From Bog-473 sp963721585 (GTDB lineage Bacteria > Actinomycetota > Acidimicrobiia > Acidimicrobiales > RAAP-2): DNA of 64,000 nucleotides. Shown one piece after another: positions 36,281 through 49,070 of the stretch; the stretch's first letter is position 1, and every line of letters starts with the position of its first letter. The translations under genes were made by a program, and so were the position numbers. The stretch covers positions 1,488,001-1,552,000 of the forward strand of contig CAVRJN010000008.1 in assembly GCA_963721585.1 (NCBI GenBank), read 5' to 3'. The notes under the pieces were generated by a model, which saw only the letters and a list, made by a program, of their open reading frames with translations, searched no databases and was not told where the DNA came from.

Positions 36281-36300
36281 AATCACCCGATCGGGTGATT
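36281..36300. promoter_or_regulatory. Perfect 20-bp palindrome between divergent genes
   Basis: AATCACCCGATCGGGTGATT reads the same on both strands, with no mismatch and no spacer. It lies 32 bp before the LuxR-type gene and 165 bp before the divergent membrane-protein gene. A dimeric regulator binding here could control either side; autoregulation by the LuxR protein is the simplest idea. Confidence 0.65.
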
Positions 36301-36332
36301 TCAGTGCGAGCGCTGACGCGTAGAGTGAGCTC

Positions 36333-36983
36333 GTGGCCAAGACGATTCGGGTCGCACTCGTCAACGATTACATGATCGTCCTTGAGGGGCTCCGCTCCCT
36401 TCTCGAGTCCAGCGACCCCGAGATCCGGATTGTGGAACTCGACGTCAGAAAGGGGCCGAGGCGAAGTGTCGACGTCACGCTTCTCGACACCTACGGAGAA
36501 CTGCACACCCTCGATGAACGAGTGCACGCTCTCGGCGCCGACCCCGAGAACGGAGCCATTGTCGTCTTCAGCTTTTCCGACCGACCTGAGGCAGTGCGGC
36601 GAGCCCTTCGCGCTGGTGCACAGGGCTTCATCTCCAAAGCTGTGCCTCGCGATCACATCATCGCCGGCATCAGGGCAGCGGCACTCGGCGAACAGGTCGT
36701 CTTGACCCAGAGGACTCAACACGCGCAGATCGATGAAGCGCTGCGCTGGCCGGGGCGCGAGATGGGTCTCACCGAACGGGAAAGCGAGCTCTTGTCATTG
36801 CTCTCGACGGGAATGACGAATCGCGAACTCGGCGGTCACCTCTACATCAGTGAGAACACCGTCAAGACTCAACTTCGCCATCTGTACTCCAAGTTGGGCG
36901 TCCGCAACCGCGCGCAAGCAGTGTCCGTCGCCGCAGATGAGCTCCTCGGAGAGCATCACCGCCAATCCAAGATCGTCGAATAG
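36333..36983 (+). CDS. NarL/LuxR-family response regulator
   Basis: 216 residues. A receiver domain occupies 1-125: VALVNDY near the start, VDVTLLDTYG with the likely phospho-Asp, VVFSFSD, and GFISKAVPRDH with the conserved lysine. The LuxR helix-turn-helix lies at about 148-205 (GLTERESELLSLLSTGMTNR, ISENTVKTQLRHLYSKLGV). The receiver is shorter in its first third than usual and has a single Asp in place of the normal acidic pair, so phosphorylation may be weak. GTG start. No histidine kinase is nearby. The palindrome just upstream is a candidate operator. Confidence 0.85.
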   Translation: MAKTIRVALVNDYMIVLEGLRSLLESSDPEIRIVELDVRKGPRRSVDVTLLDTYGELHTLDERVHALGADPENGAIVVFSFSDRPEAVRRALRAGAQGFISKAVPRDHIIAGIRAAALGEQVVLTQRTQHAQIDEALRWPGREMGLTERESELLSLLSTGMTNRELGGHLYISENTVKTQLRHLYSKLGVRNRAQAVSVAADELLGEHHRQSKIVE

Positions 36984-37018
36984 CAGATCCTCGCGGGCAG
37001 CTCGACACGTGGCACAGA

Positions 37019-37043
37019 GGTTGGGATCACGCGGTGCGGGTAT
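37019..37043 (+). promoter_or_regulatory. SigB/SigF-type stress promoter for the CsbD gene
   Basis: GGTT (37019-37022), a 15-bp spacer and GGGTAT (37038-37043) match the promoters used by general-stress sigma factors (SigB in Bacillus, SigF/SigB in actinobacteria). CsbD is a classical member of that regulon. The transcript would start about 27 bp before the GTG. Confidence 0.6.
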
Positions 37044-37076
37044 AGGTCTTTCACCACCAACGAGAGGAGACTCATC

Positions 37077-37250
37077 GTGGCAACTGTCGACAAAGCCAAG
37101 AACAAAGCCCAAGAGGCAAAAGGTCACGTCAAAGAGGCGGCGGGCAAGGTGACGAACGACAGGTCCCTCGAAACCGAGGGAAGAGGTGACAAGGCCAAGG
37201 GGAACTTGAAGCAGGCTGGTGAGAAGGTGAAGGACGCGTTCAGGAAGTAG
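37077..37250 (+). CDS. CsbD-family stress protein
   Basis: 57 residues from a GTG with GAGAGGAG ahead. The protein is lysine- and glutamate-rich: ATVDKAKNKAQEAKGHVKEA, then TEGRGDKAKGNLKQAGEKVK. The KGxxKEAxGK and DKxKGNxKQ repeats define the CsbD family, a small, mostly disordered or helical stress-induced protein of unknown mechanism. It stands alone behind a stress-type promoter. Confidence 0.88.
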   Translation: MATVDKAKNKAQEAKGHVKEAAGKVTNDRSLETEGRGDKAKGNLKQAGEKVKDAFRK

Positions 37251-37322
37251 GCGGTCCCAGCACTGGTTCTTAATTCGGCCAATTGCCCAGAGACAGTTCT
37301 GGTCGGCGCAATTCGCGCCTGA

Positions 37323-37342
37323 CAGTCCGGCCAACCGGACTG
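37323..37342. terminator. Hairpin between CsbD and the zinc-ribbon gene
   Basis: CAGTCCGG pairs perfectly with CCGGACTG around CCAA. It lies 72 bp after the CsbD stop and 20 bp before the next small gene. Without a T-run, it may be a terminator or an operator. Confidence 0.35.
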
Positions 37343-37362
37343 GCGGTGAAGGGTTACGTGAT

Positions 37363-37524
37363 ATGCCAGGGATTCCGGCCCCACCCGAGTGCCCAAGGTG
37401 CAGAACACGCCGGGTCGATGAATACACCCACTACGGCTGTCCGGACAGCGACTCCATTCGTGCTCACCGACATTGGGTGTGTGTCACGTGTGACTTTGCG
37501 TTTGCGACGCAGTCAGATTCGTGA
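37363..37524 (+). CDS. Small zinc-ribbon protein, 53 residues
   Basis: ATG start with GAAGGG nine bases ahead. The sequence has PPECPRCRTRRVDEY and, near the end, HWVCVTCDFAFAT. These two CxxC pairs about 30 residues apart are the knuckles of a zinc ribbon. An extra Cys and several histidines lie between them. The cysteine spacing, which chance rarely gives, is the main support; no family is recognised. It could bind nucleic acid or act as a metal sensor. Confidence 0.5.
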   Translation: MPGIPAPPECPRCRTRRVDEYTHYGCPDSDSIRAHRHWVCVTCDFAFATQSDS

Positions 37525-37645
37525 ACGGACCCCTCGGGCAGCACATCTCACCTCTTCTCGGTGAACGGACGAGGGCGAGCACATTGCTCCGGTGTCCCGT
37601 TCTCAGACGCGAGTTCATGCCCTAGGACCTCAAGGTCGGAAGGAA

Positions 37646-37677
37646 CGAACTCAGTCCGAAAGACTCGAGTGAGTTCG
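37646..37677 (-). terminator. Possible terminator of the HxlR gene
   Basis: CGAACTC (37646-37652) pairs with GAGTTCG (37671-37677), and an inner AGTC/GACT pair extends the stem. On the minus strand it lies 33 nt after the HxlR stop and is followed by TTCCTTCC. Confidence 0.4.
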
Positions 37678-37709
37678 CGAGCTCAGCCCTCTTCCTCCTG
37701 ACCGACCAA

Positions 37710-38198
37710 TCAGTTCCTGACCGCTTCAGCGACAGGGCCTTCATTCTGGCGGGCGTCATACGCGACTCTGGCCGCAGCTACTTGACCACGGTGCTCCGTC
37801 GCCCAGCTCACCAGGCCACGGACCGACTCGAGCAGGGTCGAGCCCAGGTCGGTGAGCTGGTACTCCACCTTCGGTGGCACAACCGGGTAGACGGTCCGCT
37901 GCACCAGGCCGTCGCGCTCGAGCTGGCGGAGGGTGAGGGCCAGCATGCGCTGGCTGATGCCTTCGATCTCCCGCCGAAGCTCCGTGAAACGCCGAGTGCC
38001 CTGGTCGAGCATGGCGATCACCAGGATCGACCATTTGTCGCCGACCCGATTCAGTATCTGACGGACCTCGATGGCCTCGGGGGTGTCGCAGCTGTTGGTC
38101 ACACCTTCTCCCCGGCCCGGGTTCAGTACCGGACGGATCCTGGTGGTCTCGTCGGTATCGCGGGTGTTACCGGGTGACATCAATGTGCCGTCTTCCAT
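37710..38198 (-). CDS. HxlR-family transcriptional regulator
   Basis: 162 residues. The winged helix spans about 40-130: EVRQILNRVGDKWSILVIAM is the strongly conserved HxlR opening, followed by RRFTELRREIEGISQRMLAL and RQLERDGLVQRTVYP. The N-terminal extension of ~35 residues is variable. ATG 38198 is used; a GTG two codons upstream is possible. It is divergent from a flavin oxidoreductase with ~50 bp between starts, where TGATG repeats (about 38208-38225) may be its site. HxlR regulators of this kind often respond to aldehydes or electrophiles and control the adjacent reductase. Confidence 0.87.
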   Translation of the reverse strand: MEDGTLMSPGNTRDTDETTRIRPVLNPGRGEGVTNSCDTPEAIEVRQILNRVGDKWSILVIAMLDQGTRRFTELRREIEGISQRMLALTLRQLERDGLVQRTVYPVVPPKVEYQLTDLGSTLLESVRGLVSWATEHRGQVAAARVAYDARQNEGPVAEAVRN

Positions 38199-38250
38199 CG
38201 CCACTAATGATGACGGAGGATGATGTCACTTACAAGAGAGAACTGACCAG

Positions 38251-39375
38251 ATGATGGAGAACTTAGTGACTGAAGTTACCGGCCGCCCAACAGTCGTCGT
38301 GATCGGGGGCGGGTATGGCGGTGTCAACGTGGCGAAGGCCCTTGACGAGCTGGCAGCCGTGACCCTGGTGGAGCCCAAGGACGCGTTCTTCCACAACGTT
38401 GCGGCGCTGCGCGGCCTGGTGGATCCGGGCTTCCTCCCAACCACCTTCATCCCCTATGACGGGCTTCTTGCACACGGGCGGGTCGTCCAAGATCGGGCAA
38501 TCGAGGTCGACGGCTCGAAGGTCGTCCTCGGTTCAGGTGAAGTCCTCACTCCTGACTTTGTCGTCTTGGCCTCCGGCTCGACCTATCCGTTCCCGGCCAA
38601 GGCCAGCGCCGATCGCGCCGACGATTCTCAGGACCATGTGCGTTCGACCCACAAGGCCCTGACCGAGGCACATCATCCGCTGTTGCTGGGGGGTGGTCCT
38701 GTGGGCGTGGAGTTGGCGGGGGAGATACGCAACGCGTGGCCGGACAAAGCCGTGACCATCGTGGATGTGGCCGACGACATTCTGGGCGACCGATTCTCGA
38801 TCGAACTGCGATCCGAGCTCCGGCGCCAATTGGAAGGGATCAACGTCGAGCTCGTGCTCGGAAGCGCCCTACGGGAAGGAGAACCCCCGACCGCTCCGGG
38901 TGAACTCGCCACCTTCACCGTGACGACACAGTCGGGCCGAGCGATCACGGCCGATATCTGGTTCCGCTGTTTCGGCGTGACACCGGTGAGCGACTACCTC
39001 GCAGGAGCACTCGCCTCGGCGCGTACGCCTGAGGGGTTCGTCGAGGTCGACCGCCACCTCCGGGTCCCGGGTCACGAGAATGTCTTTGCGCTCGGCGATG
39101 TCTCGACCGCGGATGCCAAAATGGCCGGCTTCGCCGGCTTACAAGCTGCGGTCGTGGCCGCCAACATCGCGGCGACCATCTCAGGATCAGGGGAGCTCGA
39201 GACCTACGAATCCATGGGGCCGGTCATTGCGGTCACCATCGGGCCCGAAGGCGGGGCCGGCCAGTTTCCCGGACAAGAAGGCATCGCAGGTCCCGAAACG
39301 ATCGCCCAGGCCAAGGGCCGCACCATGATGGTCGAGCGCTATGCGGAGATTCTCGGTGTGACCCAGCCGTTATGA
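38251..39375 (+). CDS. FAD-dependent pyridine-nucleotide oxidoreductase (NDH-2/AIFM2-like)
   Basis: 374 residues. VVVIGGGYGGVNVAKALDE is the FAD-binding turn, PLLLGGGPVGVELAGEIRNA the NAD(P)H-binding turn, and NVFALGDVSTADAKMAGF the second FAD contact. No redox disulfide is seen, so it resembles type-II NADH dehydrogenase or the AIFM2/FSP1 group that reduces quinones. AAGAGAG precedes the ATG. Divergent from the HxlR gene, which probably represses it. Respiratory NADH oxidation or quinone-based protection against electrophiles are both possible. Confidence 0.82.
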   Translation: MMENLVTEVTGRPTVVVIGGGYGGVNVAKALDELAAVTLVEPKDAFFHNVAALRGLVDPGFLPTTFIPYDGLLAHGRVVQDRAIEVDGSKVVLGSGEVLTPDFVVLASGSTYPFPAKASADRADDSQDHVRSTHKALTEAHHPLLLGGGPVGVELAGEIRNAWPDKAVTIVDVADDILGDRFSIELRSELRRQLEGINVELVLGSALREGEPPTAPGELATFTVTTQSGRAITADIWFRCFGVTPVSDYLAGALASARTPEGFVEVDRHLRVPGHENVFALGDVSTADAKMAGFAGLQAAVVAANIAATISGSGELETYESMGPVIAVTIGPEGGAGQFPGQEGIAGPETIAQAKGRTMMVERYAEILGVTQPL

Positions 39376-39626
39376 CGACGCACGGGGCGAGAAGAGTGAT
39401 GGGGATCGCCCCTCCGTCTCGGGCCAGCGCGTCAGCCGGGAGGATCGAACTCGCCAATTCCTCGAGCCGTGGGGGCAGGGGGATGGAGGAGCGGTGAACC
39501 CCTAATTGTCACGCTGGCAAGGTTCCTGACACCTTCGCCACCACAGGTCGCGATCGGAAGAGGCATCGGCCGTTTGTGCTCCATCGCCGTCGGGTAGGGA
39601 CGCCATTGAGGAGGTGCGAACCCAGC

Positions 39627-41752
39627 ATGGCGATGCCGCGCCTGCGAAGCCCAATCCGTATCGAGGCTGGCGTGTGGTTCGCCATAGACCGTCAATTGAC
39701 CGAAGACCCCACTCCCCCGCCGAGCACCTGGGCGCGACCGGTGGTCCGCGCCGTGCGGCCGCAAGTCGACGGCGGGCGTCGGCCCGCGAAATCGACCGTG
39801 GGCGAGCTCGTCAGCATCGAGGCAGACGCCTTCGTCGATGGTCACGAGTCGCTCGTCTGCGACGTTCGTGCCCGGCACACCGACAGCAGCAAGTGGACGA
39901 GCCATCGGATGCTGCCCCTGTTCGACGACCGCTGGGTGGGCACACTCCCGATCACCGAAACGGGCCTGTACCGCTTCTCGGTACGAGCCCGTATCGACGA
40001 ATTCGCCACCTGGCGTGACGACTTGAGGCAGCGGAGCAGCGCGGGCCAGGACCTCGCCGTCGAGCTGCTGGTCGGTGCCGACATCGTCGAGCGCGCCGCC
40101 ACCCGAGCACGTGCCGCCGAGCGCCGCATGCTGGAACTCCTGTCCGACTCGCTCCGGTCGAGCCGAGGCGGACTCGACCACGCGGTTCCTCCAGAGCTCA
40201 CGACCTGGGCTCCGGGAGCGTCAGGGGGCAGGACCCTGGGGGATCTCCTATTCGAGGACCTGCTCGGCGTGGCGATGGGAGACCTAGCCGATCCTGCCTC
40301 CGGCACGACATCGGAGATATACGGCGTGTTGGCCGAGACAGCCAAGGCCCGGTTCAGCGCGTGGTACGAGCTTTTCCCCCGCTCGGCCTCGGAGGACTCG
40401 ACGCGCCACGGCACCTTCGAGGACGTGCGGCGACGTCTCGACTACGTCGAAGGGATGGGCTTCGATGTGTTGTACCTGCCGCCGATCCACCCGATCGGGA
40501 CGACCGCCAGAAAAGGACGAGAAGGGGCGGCCACGGCTGGGACAAACGAGCCGGGGAGTCCGTGGGCCGTCGGAGGTGCCGCAGGGGGCCACACGTCGAT
40601 CCACCCCGATCTGGGCACACTCGCCGACTTTCGCTCCCTGGTTGCCGATGCCCAGGCCCGTGGTATCGACGTGGCCATCGATCTGGCTTTCCAGGCCTCC
40701 CCGGACCACCCCTGGGTCAAAGAGCATCCCGAATGGTTCCGGCATCGGCCTGATGGCAGCATCCGGTCTGCCGAGAATCCGCCCAAGCGCTACGAGGACA
40801 TCTACCCGTTCGACTTTGAATCTCCGGACTGGTCCGCATTGTGGCGTGCGCTACGGGACGTGGTCCTCTTCTGGATCGAACAGGGCGTCAAGGTGTTCCG
40901 CGTCGACAATCCGCACACCAAGCCCTTTGCATTCTGGGAATGGCTCATTTCTTCCGTACGCACCCGCGCTCCGGAGGTGATCTTCCTCTCAGAGGCGTTC
41001 ACACGCCCGCGCATCATGGAGCAGCTGGCACGCATCGGCTTCACCCAGTCCTATACCTACTTCACCTGGCGCACCTCGAAGTGGGAGATCGAGACGTATC
41101 TCACCGAACTGACGCGTACGGACGCGGCCGACTACTTCAGGCCAAACCTCTGGCCGAACACCCCTGACATCTTGAGCGAGGAACTGCAGACCGGCGGCCG
41201 AGCTGCATTCATTTCTCGTCTGGTCCTCGCAGCGACTCTCTCATCGAACTATGGGATCTACGGTCCTGCGTTCGAGCTGCAGGAGCACCTTCCCCGCGAG
41301 AGCGGCTCGGAGGAGTACCTCCGATCGGAGAAGTACGAGATCCGGTCCTGGGACCTCGAGCGCTCGACCAGCCTTTCGGCGTTCATCGCTCTGGTCAACC
41401 GGATCCGTCGCGACCACGAGGCGCTCCAATTCAACGATCGACTTCACTTCCATGCGACCGACAACGACCAGTTGATCGCCTACTCGAAGGTGCGGCAGGG
41501 TCAACATGGGAACGACGTCATCCTGACCGTCGTCAATCTCGACCATCACTCCACCCAGTCAGGCTGGGTCACCGTGGACCTCGACGTGGTGGGTTTCTCC
41601 GGGGGCACTCCCTACACCGCCCACGACCTGCTCTCGGATGCCCGGTTCACCTGGACGGCTGGGTCGAACTTCGTCTCGCTCGATCCATACGTGGTGCCAT
41701 GCCACATTTTGGCGCTCACGCAGAAGGAATCGTCATCGGTGGCCGGCGCGTC

Positions 41753-41756
<4 letters not shown>
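39627..41756 (+). CDS. glgE: Alpha-1,4-glucan:maltose-1-phosphate maltosyltransferase
   Basis: 709 residues, the normal GlgE size. The N-terminal immunoglobulin-like domain is followed by the GH13 barrel. The nucleophile Asp is in VKVFRVDNPHTKPFAFWEW and the acid/base Glu in VIFLSEAFTRPRIM; LPPIHPIGTTARKGR is the conserved loop. GlgE lengthens alpha-1,4-glucan with maltose-1-phosphate. The ATG at 39627 has GAGGAGGTG in front. It opens a seven-gene operon whose next gene makes the donor, and its stop overlaps that gene's GTG. Confidence 0.95.
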
Positions 41757-45129
<3,373 letters not shown>

Positions 45130-45133
<4 letters not shown>

Positions 45134-47160
45134 CGCGGGGCAACCAGGACCCTCTGGCGGAGCTGGCGGCTTTTCACGGTGTCCACACCTCTTACACGGA
45201 CATCGACGGCGAGGTGCGATTGGCGGACGCGGCAGTGATCCTCGCCCTGTTGCAAGCCCTCGACGTGCCCCTCGAGCGCCGGGAGGACGCCGCGATCCTG
45301 CTGCGCGATCAGGAGATCGTCGCCCTACGGCGACAACTCGCACCTGTGGTGGTCCACCGGATCGGTCGTCCGGAGCCGGTCTTGGCAACGCTCCCGGACG
45401 GAATCGACCCGAGTTCCGTCTGGCTCGCCTTCGAACTCGAGGACGGGACGACGCGCCGGTGCAAACTGGCCTCGGCGCTCACGGGATTCACGACCGGTGA
45501 GGGGCTCGGGGATGTCGAGATCGCCCGCGTGCAGTTCGACCTCGACGCGATCGCCGAGCAGCCCGTCCCTCCCGGGTACCATCACCTCACCCTGGAGGGG
45601 ACGGGTGAACCTGAGGCAGCCCTGGTCGTGGCTGCCCCCGACTGCCCCGATGGTCCTCGGCAATGGGGGGCCTTCATGCCCCTCCACGCGCTGCGAGCCG
45701 AAGAGGACTCGGGGATCGGCACGTATTCGGATCTGGCCCGTCTCGGCGACTGGGTGTCCTCACTCGGGGGGAGCCTGGTGGGGACGCTGCCGCTGTACCC
45801 GGTATTCCCCGGGCCACCCATTGACCCGAGCCCCTATCTGCCGATGAGCAGACTCGCGTACAACGAGCTGTTCGTCGATCCCTCGGCCCTGCCCGAATAC
45901 GACGCGACACCGGAGGCCCGGACGTCGGCGGGCTCGCACGGCCGTCAGGCGGGACAACCCTCGCCCTCGCCGGTCGACTACGAGGAGATCGCGAGACTGA
46001 AGCGCAAGCAGTTGGAGCCACTGGCCCATGCTGTCTGCTCCGGAGCGTTGCCCGATCGTCAACGGCTCCTCACCGAGTTCGCCACGGCTCACCCCGAACT
46101 GGTGGCCTACGCGCGGTTCCGGGCCGGCCAGGAAGCCATCTCACGCCGCGGTGAGCCGGACCCGACTGCAATGAACTATCACCTCTACACCCAGTGGGTC
46201 GCCTACGAACAGCTGGAGGCAGTGGGTGAGCACGGCGGTCGGTACGCCGATTTCCCGGTGGGATCCCATCCGAGAGGGTTCGATCCCCACTGGTCACCGG
46301 AGTCCTTCGTCCCGGGAGTCCAGGGGGGATCCCCACCCGACCGCTTCTTCGCCGGAGGGCAGAGCTGGGGGTTTCGCCCCCTCCATCCAGAGCGCATCCG
46401 TGAAGACGGATATCGCTTCTTCTCAGCCGCCCTGCGGCGCGCGTTCTTGCACGCCGACTGCGTTCGTATCGACCACGTCATGGGCCTCCAACGGATGTAC
46501 ATGATCCCGGACGGATACGACGCAACCGACGGCGCGTACGTGTCCTACCGCGCCGAGGAGCTCCACGCCCTGGTGGCCCTGGAGGCGCACCGGGCCGGAG
46601 CGGTCGTCGTCGGGGAGGACCTCGGCACGGTCCCCGAGGGAGTCCGACGCCGTATGGCCCGGGACCACATGTTGCGCACATGGGTCTTCCAGTTCGAGTC
46701 GACTCCCGAGCGGCCCCTCCCCCCGCCTGCCGCGACCGCACTCGCATCGCTCGGCACGCACGACCTGCCACGCTTCGGCGCCTTTCTCTGGGGCGAGGAC
46801 ATCGACGAACGCGCCGACCAGGGCGCGCTCGACCCCGATCAGGCGAACGCGGAACGCAGGACACGTGCCCGCTGGCGTCGACGGCTCTTCGACGAACTCG
46901 GCCTCCCCGCCGACGGCCAACCGGAACAGGTCACGGCGCACGCCCTCCGCGAGTGCCTGCGCTACCTCGCTCGGAGCGAGGCCCCAATCGTGCTCGTCGA
47001 CCTGGAGGAGATGTGGGACGAGCGCCGGGCGCAGAATCACCCTGGTACCCAATCGGGCGACAATTGGCGCCAGAGGGCTCGGCGAAGTTTCGATGATTTC
47101 TCGTCGGACCGTGAGATCAACCAGACGTTGTCGGAGTTGACAGTCGAGAGGGCATCATGA
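45130..47160 (+). CDS. malQ: 4-alpha-glucanotransferase (amylomaltase, GH77)
   Basis: 676 residues. The GH77 catalytic residues are visible: DCVRIDHVMGLQRM (nucleophile), GAVVVGEDLGTVPEGVRRRM (acid/base) and LGTHDLPRFGAF (stabiliser). The N-terminal ~150 residues form the extra domain of the longer bacterial MalQ group. It moves malto-oligosaccharide segments and releases glucose, supplying chains for branching and debranching. The GTG at 45130 overlaps the TreS-Mak stop. It is unusual, though not unique, to find it inside a trehalose operon. Confidence 0.93.
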
Positions 47161-49070
47161 CGACCGGGCAGAGCATCGACCACGAGTTTCCGGGTGCCAC
47201 CGCCATCACGCCCGACGATGTGTATTGGTTCAACGAGGGCACGCACCGGAGCCTGGGGTGGCGGCTGGGCGGTCATCCTCGCCCGGAAGGCGGGGCTCGC
47301 TTCGCCGTCTGGGCACCGAATGCCCGCGCCGTCAGTGTCATCGGTGACTTCAACTCGTGGGAGATGTCGAGCGATCCCCTCCGATCCCTGGGCGGCTCGG
47401 GGATCTGGGAGGCGACCGTCCCCGAGGCCAGGGTCGGCCAGGTCTACAAGTTCGCTCTGACGACCCAGCAGGGAGAGGTCCGCCACAAGGCGGACCCGTT
47501 CGCGCACTGTACGGAAGTTCCGCCCAGGACGGGCTCGGTCCTGTGGGACCTGGCGTATCAGTGGCACGACGCCGAGTGGATGGCGTCCCGCGGCGGGCAT
47601 ATGGCGCTCCCTGCCCCCATGTCGATCTACGAGGTCCACCTCGGAAGCTGGCGCCGGGACTCCTCTCGACCCGACGGCTTACTTGGCTACGAGCGGATAG
47701 CGGAGCCCCTCATTGCGCACATCATGCGTTGCGGGTTCACCCACGTCGAGTTCCTGCCGCTCATGGAGCACCCGTTCTACGGCTCCTGGGGGTATCAGAC
47801 CACCGGCTACTTCTCACCCACCCGGCGCTACGGCGATCCCCAAGGCTTGATGTCGTTGATCGACCAGCTGCACGGTGCCGGCATCGGAGTGATCCTCGAT
47901 TGGGTCCCGAGCCACTTCCCCGCGGACAGCTTCGCCCTCGCCGAGTTCGACGGCACGCATCTCTTCGAACATGCCGACCCCCGTCTGGGCTTCCACCCCG
48001 ACTGGCAGAGCCTGATCTTCAACTATGGGCGGCATGAGGTGCGCAGCTTCCTGGCCTCGTCGGCCGCGCATTGGCTCAGCACCTACCACGCCGACGGGCT
48101 GCGAGTGGATGCTGTGGCCTCCATGCTGTACCTCGACTATTCGCGCCAGCCGGGCGAGTGGATCCCGAATCCGGAGGGTGGACGCGAGAATCTGGACGCC
48201 ATCGCCTTCCTGCGCCAGTTGAACACAGGTATCTACGCCGATCACCCCGACGTCCAGGTCTTCGCCGAGGAGTCCACGGCCTTCCCCGGGGTCTCACGAC
48301 CCGTGGAGTTCGGCGGGATCGGCTTCGGTCTCAAGTGGGACATGGGCTGGATGCACGACACGCTCGAGTTCCTCTCGCGCGATCCAATCCACCGCCGCCA
48401 TCACCACGGCGAGCTCACGTTCCGGAGCGTCTACGCCTACAGCGAGAACTTCACCTTGCCGCTCTCGCACGACGAGGTCGTGCACGGCAAGGGTTCGCTT
48501 CTGACCAAGATGCCCGGCGACAATTGGCAACGCTTCGCCAACCTGCGCCTCCTGTACGCCTATCAATTTGCGACGCCCGGAAAGAAGCTCCTGTTCATGG
48601 GCGCCGAGCTTGCCCAATGGCGTGAATGGGACCATGAGACCGAGCTGGACTGGGCTTTGTTCGGGTCGCCGTTCCACGACGGCGTCTGCACCCTGGTCGC
48701 CGATCTGAACCGCCTGCACAGCGCCGTTCCCGCGCTACACGAATTGGACACGGACGCGAGCGGGTTCGCCTGGACTCAGCCCAACCAGCCCGAATCCGGC
48801 TTGTTGAGTTTCCTCCGCTTCTCGTCGTCGGGTGAACCCGTCCTCGTGGTCTGCAACTTCACCCCGGTCGTACGGTCGAACTCACTAGCCGGAGTGCCCC
48901 GTGAGGGCTCGTGGCGTGAGCTCTTCAACAGCGACGCCGGCGAATACGGAGGGAGCGGCGTGGGGAATCTGGGAGGCAGCACCACGCATCCGTTGCCGAA
49001 CCACGGGATGCCCCACACCCTGACCCTGACCGTCCCGCCACTCGGCTGTCTCTATCTCCAGCCGCAATGA
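47157..49070 (+). CDS. glgB: 1,4-alpha-glucan branching enzyme (GH13_9)
   Basis: 637 residues, shorter than the ~730 of GlgB proteins with two N-terminal modules, so it has a single CBM48 (FAVWAPNARAVSVIGDFNSW). Catalytic text: GLRVDAVASMLYLDY (nucleophile), VQVFAEESTAFPG (acid/base) and LPLSHDEVVHGKGSLLTKMP. It introduces alpha-1,6 branches into the chains that GlgE makes. The start ATG overlaps the malQ stop, and its own stop overlaps treZ. Confidence 0.95.
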   Translation: MTTGQSIDHEFPGATAITPDDVYWFNEGTHRSLGWRLGGHPRPEGGARFAVWAPNARAVSVIGDFNSWEMSSDPLRSLGGSGIWEATVPEARVGQVYKFALTTQQGEVRHKADPFAHCTEVPPRTGSVLWDLAYQWHDAEWMASRGGHMALPAPMSIYEVHLGSWRRDSSRPDGLLGYERIAEPLIAHIMRCGFTHVEFLPLMEHPFYGSWGYQTTGYFSPTRRYGDPQGLMSLIDQLHGAGIGVILDWVPSHFPADSFALAEFDGTHLFEHADPRLGFHPDWQSLIFNYGRHEVRSFLASSAAHWLSTYHADGLRVDAVASMLYLDYSRQPGEWIPNPEGGRENLDAIAFLRQLNTGIYADHPDVQVFAEESTAFPGVSRPVEFGGIGFGLKWDMGWMHDTLEFLSRDPIHRRHHHGELTFRSVYAYSENFTLPLSHDEVVHGKGSLLTKMPGDNWQRFANLRLLYAYQFATPGKKLLFMGAELAQWREWDHETELDWALFGSPFHDGVCTLVADLNRLHSAVPALHELDTDASGFAWTQPNQPESGLLSFLRFSSSGEPVLVVCNFTPVVRSNSLAGVPREGSWRELFNSDAGEYGGSGVGNLGGSTTHPLPNHGMPHTLTLTVPPLGCLYLQPQ

